Shown here one piece after another: positions 22,783 to 24,684 of a stretch of DNA of 24,684 nucleotides. The translations under genes and the position numbers were made by a program. Below the pieces are notes generated by a model. The model saw only the letters and a list, made by a program, of their open reading frames with translations. It did no database searches and was not told where the DNA came from. How positions within the stretch are numbered: the stretch's first letter is position 1; every line of letters begins with the position of its first letter. The DNA is from an uncultured Collinsella sp. (lineage in GTDB: Bacteria; Actinomycetota; Coriobacteriia; Coriobacteriales; Coriobacteriaceae), in the NCBI GenBank assembly GCA_902493985.1, contig CABURR010000031.1:1-24684 (forward strand). The letters run 5' to 3'.

Positions 22783-23748
22783 ATGGACACACTCATGTTC
22801 TTCTATACCCAAGCGATACTCGTAATCTGTATTGTGACGGCAGTGCTTTCGCTTGCCGCCTATGCCTCGTCCCGTCGACGCTTCTTTATCTATGGCAGTG
22901 GCGTTTTTATTTGCTACGCCATCGAAATGACTGAGATCTTCTTTTTTGAATACACGTTGCAAAACGAGAGTTTTCCGGCCAGCGACTATTACTCAATTAC
23001 CATGCCTGTGTTGCGGACCCTTGTGGCGACCGCTTCACAGGCTTTTATTTGGCTGATTGCCATGGACTTGCTCGATAAGCATTCTAAAAAGCAGTTCGCT
23101 ATCCCCGTCTTAACGTTTTTGCTGTGCGAGTCGCTGGCTATCGTCGCAGTCCCCTCCGGCCCCATGCGTCAGTGGATCTACTACACGATACGCCAGGCAT
23201 TCCTTGTCTTTGTGGGACTGTATATCTTATGGACGGCTCATAAGAGTACAAAGGTTGAGCTGAAGGCACGCGTCAACAACCAGCGAAAGCACCTGATTAT
23301 CGGCGCTATTCTGGTCGGTTGCATCGTTGCCGAGGATTTCTACAACATCCTGGTCATCCCCATGAGTCTGGCACCCTCTTGGCTGCAGCTATATCTGTCC
23401 GAGCGCAACTTTAGCGAGAACTTCTTTGCGTGCTACTTTGCGATTCTGTTGATTATCTACTCCTACCACGTGCTTTCAATCCGCATGCAGGAGGCGCCCG
23501 AGGAAAAGAACGTCAGCGATCTTGATCGACACATCGAAGAGCAGATGCCCTTCTATCGCAACGCCTACAAGCTCTCCAACCGCGAGACCGAGGTTATGCG
23601 TCTGGTCGTACTGGGCAAGTCGAACCAAGAGATCGCTGACGAACTCTTCCTTGCTGTGGGCACCGTCAAGACCCACATCCACAACATCCTGGTCAAAACC
23701 GAGCAGCAAAATCGCACCACGCTCATCCTCCACTTCTGGAAGCGATGA
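22783..23748 (+). CDS. aguR: Membrane-anchored LuxR-type regulator, AguR-like
   Basis: A 321-residue one-component regulator with about seven membrane helices (near 6-28, 34-55, 73-95, 105-124, 131-151, 170-191, 213-233). A cytoplasmic LuxR helix-turn-helix (263-321) contains NRETEVMRLVVLGKSNQEIA and then AVGTVKTHIHNILVKTEQ. AguR of Lactococcus and Streptococcus is a transmembrane LuxR activator that senses agmatine and is encoded next to the aguBDA(C) genes. Both architecture and location match, so I infer the same role; the symbol rests on context. The motif YLSERNFSEN (204-213) is shared with the paralogue at 15014. The start at 22783 has only a weak ribosome binding site (GACGGTGAC). Structured element copy B begins two bases after the stop. 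Confidence 0.82.
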   Translation: MDTLMFFYTQAILVICIVTAVLSLAAYASSRRRFFIYGSGVFICYAIEMTEIFFFEYTLQNESFPASDYYSITMPVLRTLVATASQAFIWLIAMDLLDKHSKKQFAIPVLTFLLCESLAIVAVPSGPMRQWIYYTIRQAFLVFVGLYILWTAHKSTKVELKARVNNQRKHLIIGAILVGCIVAEDFYNILVIPMSLAPSWLQLYLSERNFSENFFACYFAILLIIYSYHVLSIRMQEAPEEKNVSDLDRHIEEQMPFYRNAYKLSNRETEVMRLVVLGKSNQEIADELFLAVGTVKTHIHNILVKTEQQNRTTLILHFWKR

Positions 23749-23749
23749 A

Positions 23750-23900
23750 GTTACGCGGTTTTACCAAACCGCGTAACGGTTCGACGCTACAAGCGCCCCT
23801 AAGCGGCAATCTGACGTTCAATCGTCGGTCGCGTACCCAAAGTACGCTTCCCTCCTCTTTCACGTCACCTTGCTCACCTAGGGGCGCTTTCGCTGACTTA
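23750..23900 (+). ncRNA. Structured 3'-end element, copy B (candidate RNA or repeat)
   Basis: Begins two bases after the AguR-like stop codon. P1 is a 12-bp hairpin with a TACC loop (23750-23777). Two of its base pairs are swapped relative to copy A (GGCG/CGCC there, GCGG/CCGC here). P2 pairs 23791-23801 with 23879-23889 over 11 bp, using different bases from copy A. AATCT (23808-23812) faces ACCTT (23867-23871), then GACGT/ACGTC and an apical GCGTAC/GTACGC hairpin. Unpaired strings shared with copy A include CGACGCT, GCGGCAATCTG, CACCTTGCTC and TTTCGCTGAC. The pattern of conserved loops and compensated stems is what a structured RNA would show. Confidence 0.65.
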
Positions 23901-23938
23901 TGCTCAACCTGCGATGATTTTACTTTTCGCTAGGCAGG

Positions 23939-24684
23939 TTACTCGCTGTAGCGGGTGGCGATAGCAGCTTGTACCATGCCGGCGCTCATGAGGTAGGTCA
24001 CCAGGAAGTAGCCACCGTATGCTGCCAGGAAGATTGCACAGGTGAGGCCCACGGTGCCGCCGATGCTTATATTTCCGAATATGCTCACCAGCTCGATGAT
24101 CACCTTAAGTGCCACAAAGGAGTGCGCCAAGCCCACCGCCAGCGGGAACAGGAAGAACACCGCTTGCTGTGCCATCACCGAATGGCGGATCTGGCGGTCG
24201 TCGCAGCCGATCTGCGCCAGCACACGATAGCTGCGGCTGCCGTCGGCCACATTGGAGAGCTGCTGGATCGACAGAATCGCCGCGCATGCAACGACCAAGA
24301 TAAAGCCGATGTAGATGGCTAGGTAGCTAATAAGACCGTTCATTTGCGCTGCCTGCACGTACATCTCGGAGCGTGTGATGAAGAGTCCCCACGACCCCGG
24401 CTCCTTGCCGTCAACGAGCAGATTGTCGAGCGCAGTGTATTTAATGCTCTCGTCTGCCTCGGTCGTATCCATCCCCTGTTTGTAGTTAACGAGCAGGCTG
24501 CTGGAATACGGTTGCAGATTAAGTTGGGACAACAGCTCGTCGGCAACGACGACGGTACCCGGATTACTGCCCATCGCCGAGTTGGCGATGGCCGCCGTAT
24601 CTTCGTCCGACTTATCGGTTGCGGGCTTGAGCGTATGCCCGCCCAAGGTAAGGGCATGGCCGCCAGCCATATACTTGGTGTACA
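23939..24684 (-). CDS. FtsX-type ABC transporter permease (5' end outside window)
   Basis: The last 248 or so residues of a permease; the frame stays open to the window edge, so the Met at 24670 is internal. A large extracytoplasmic stretch is followed by three or four hydrophobic helices (YLAIYIGFILVVACAAILSI, AVFFLFPLAVGLAHSFVALK, GLTCAIFLAAYGGYFLVTYL). RSYRVLAQIGCDDRQIRHSV between the first two is the cytoplasmic coupling segment typical of FtsX-domain permeases of the BceB/MacB type. Such permeases work with a separate ATPase in antimicrobial-peptide resistance, lipid or lipoprotein transport. The ATPase gene would be outside the window. It converges on the AguR-like gene. Confidence 0.8.
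   Translation of the reverse strand, partial: YTKYMAGGHALTLGGHTLKPATDKSDEDTAAIANSAMGSNPGTVVVADELLSQLNLQPYSSSLLVNYKQGMDTTEADESIKYTALDNLLVDGKEPGSWGLFITRSEMYVQAAQMNGLISYLAIYIGFILVVACAAILSIQQLSNVADGSRSYRVLAQIGCDDRQIRHSVMAQQAVFFLFPLAVGLAHSFVALKVIIELVSIFGNISIGGTVGLTCAIFLAAYGGYFLVTYLMSAGMVQAAIATRYSE

Overview
The window looks like a chromosome segment of a high-GC Coriobacteriia gut anaerobe, most likely Collinsella. That assignment is an inference from GC-rich codon use, the style of the membrane-bound LuxR regulators, repeat-laden intergenic regions and overall gene content. No rRNA, tRNA or CRISPR array was seen.

Layout. Bases 1-4085 hold the two subunits of a heterodimeric ABC exporter (the first lacks its 5' end), closed by a strong terminator. 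A 515-bp AT-rich, repeat-containing gap follows, then a class I DAHP synthase with a clear promoter. Next are a structured element, a block of inverted repeats, a GNAT acetyltransferase, and two decayed gene remnants (6841-7580): a Ser/Thr-kinase-like fragment and a dehydrogenase-like tail. An agmatine deiminase (aguA, copy 1) is divergent from a soluble GAF-LuxR regulator. Then come a repeat-rich convergent gap, an AAA/DUF4143 ATPase with three 23-bp repeats at its promoter, and a minus-strand module of membrane LuxR, YtcJ-like amidohydrolase and MATE exporter.

From about 16.3 kb to 23.7 kb lies an agmatine deiminase system. A 7TM LuxR regulator resembling AguR is divergent from putrescine carbamoyltransferase, an agmatine/putrescine exchanger and agmatine deiminase copy 2; a second, paralogous exchanger follows. 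Agmatine would be imported in exchange for putrescine, deiminated to N-carbamoylputrescine, and cleaved to putrescine and carbamoyl phosphate. The carbamate kinase that normally completes the pathway is not in the window. The window ends inside an FtsX-type ABC permease.

The most striking unexplained signal is a family of three structured elements (5699-5850, 23750-23900, and 18125-18227 on the minus strand). Each lies directly after the stop codon of a gene, on that gene's strand. They share compensatory base-pair changes and a conserved AATCT/ACCTT internal loop. They are candidate 3'-end RNAs or a mobile repeat with RNA-like constraint.
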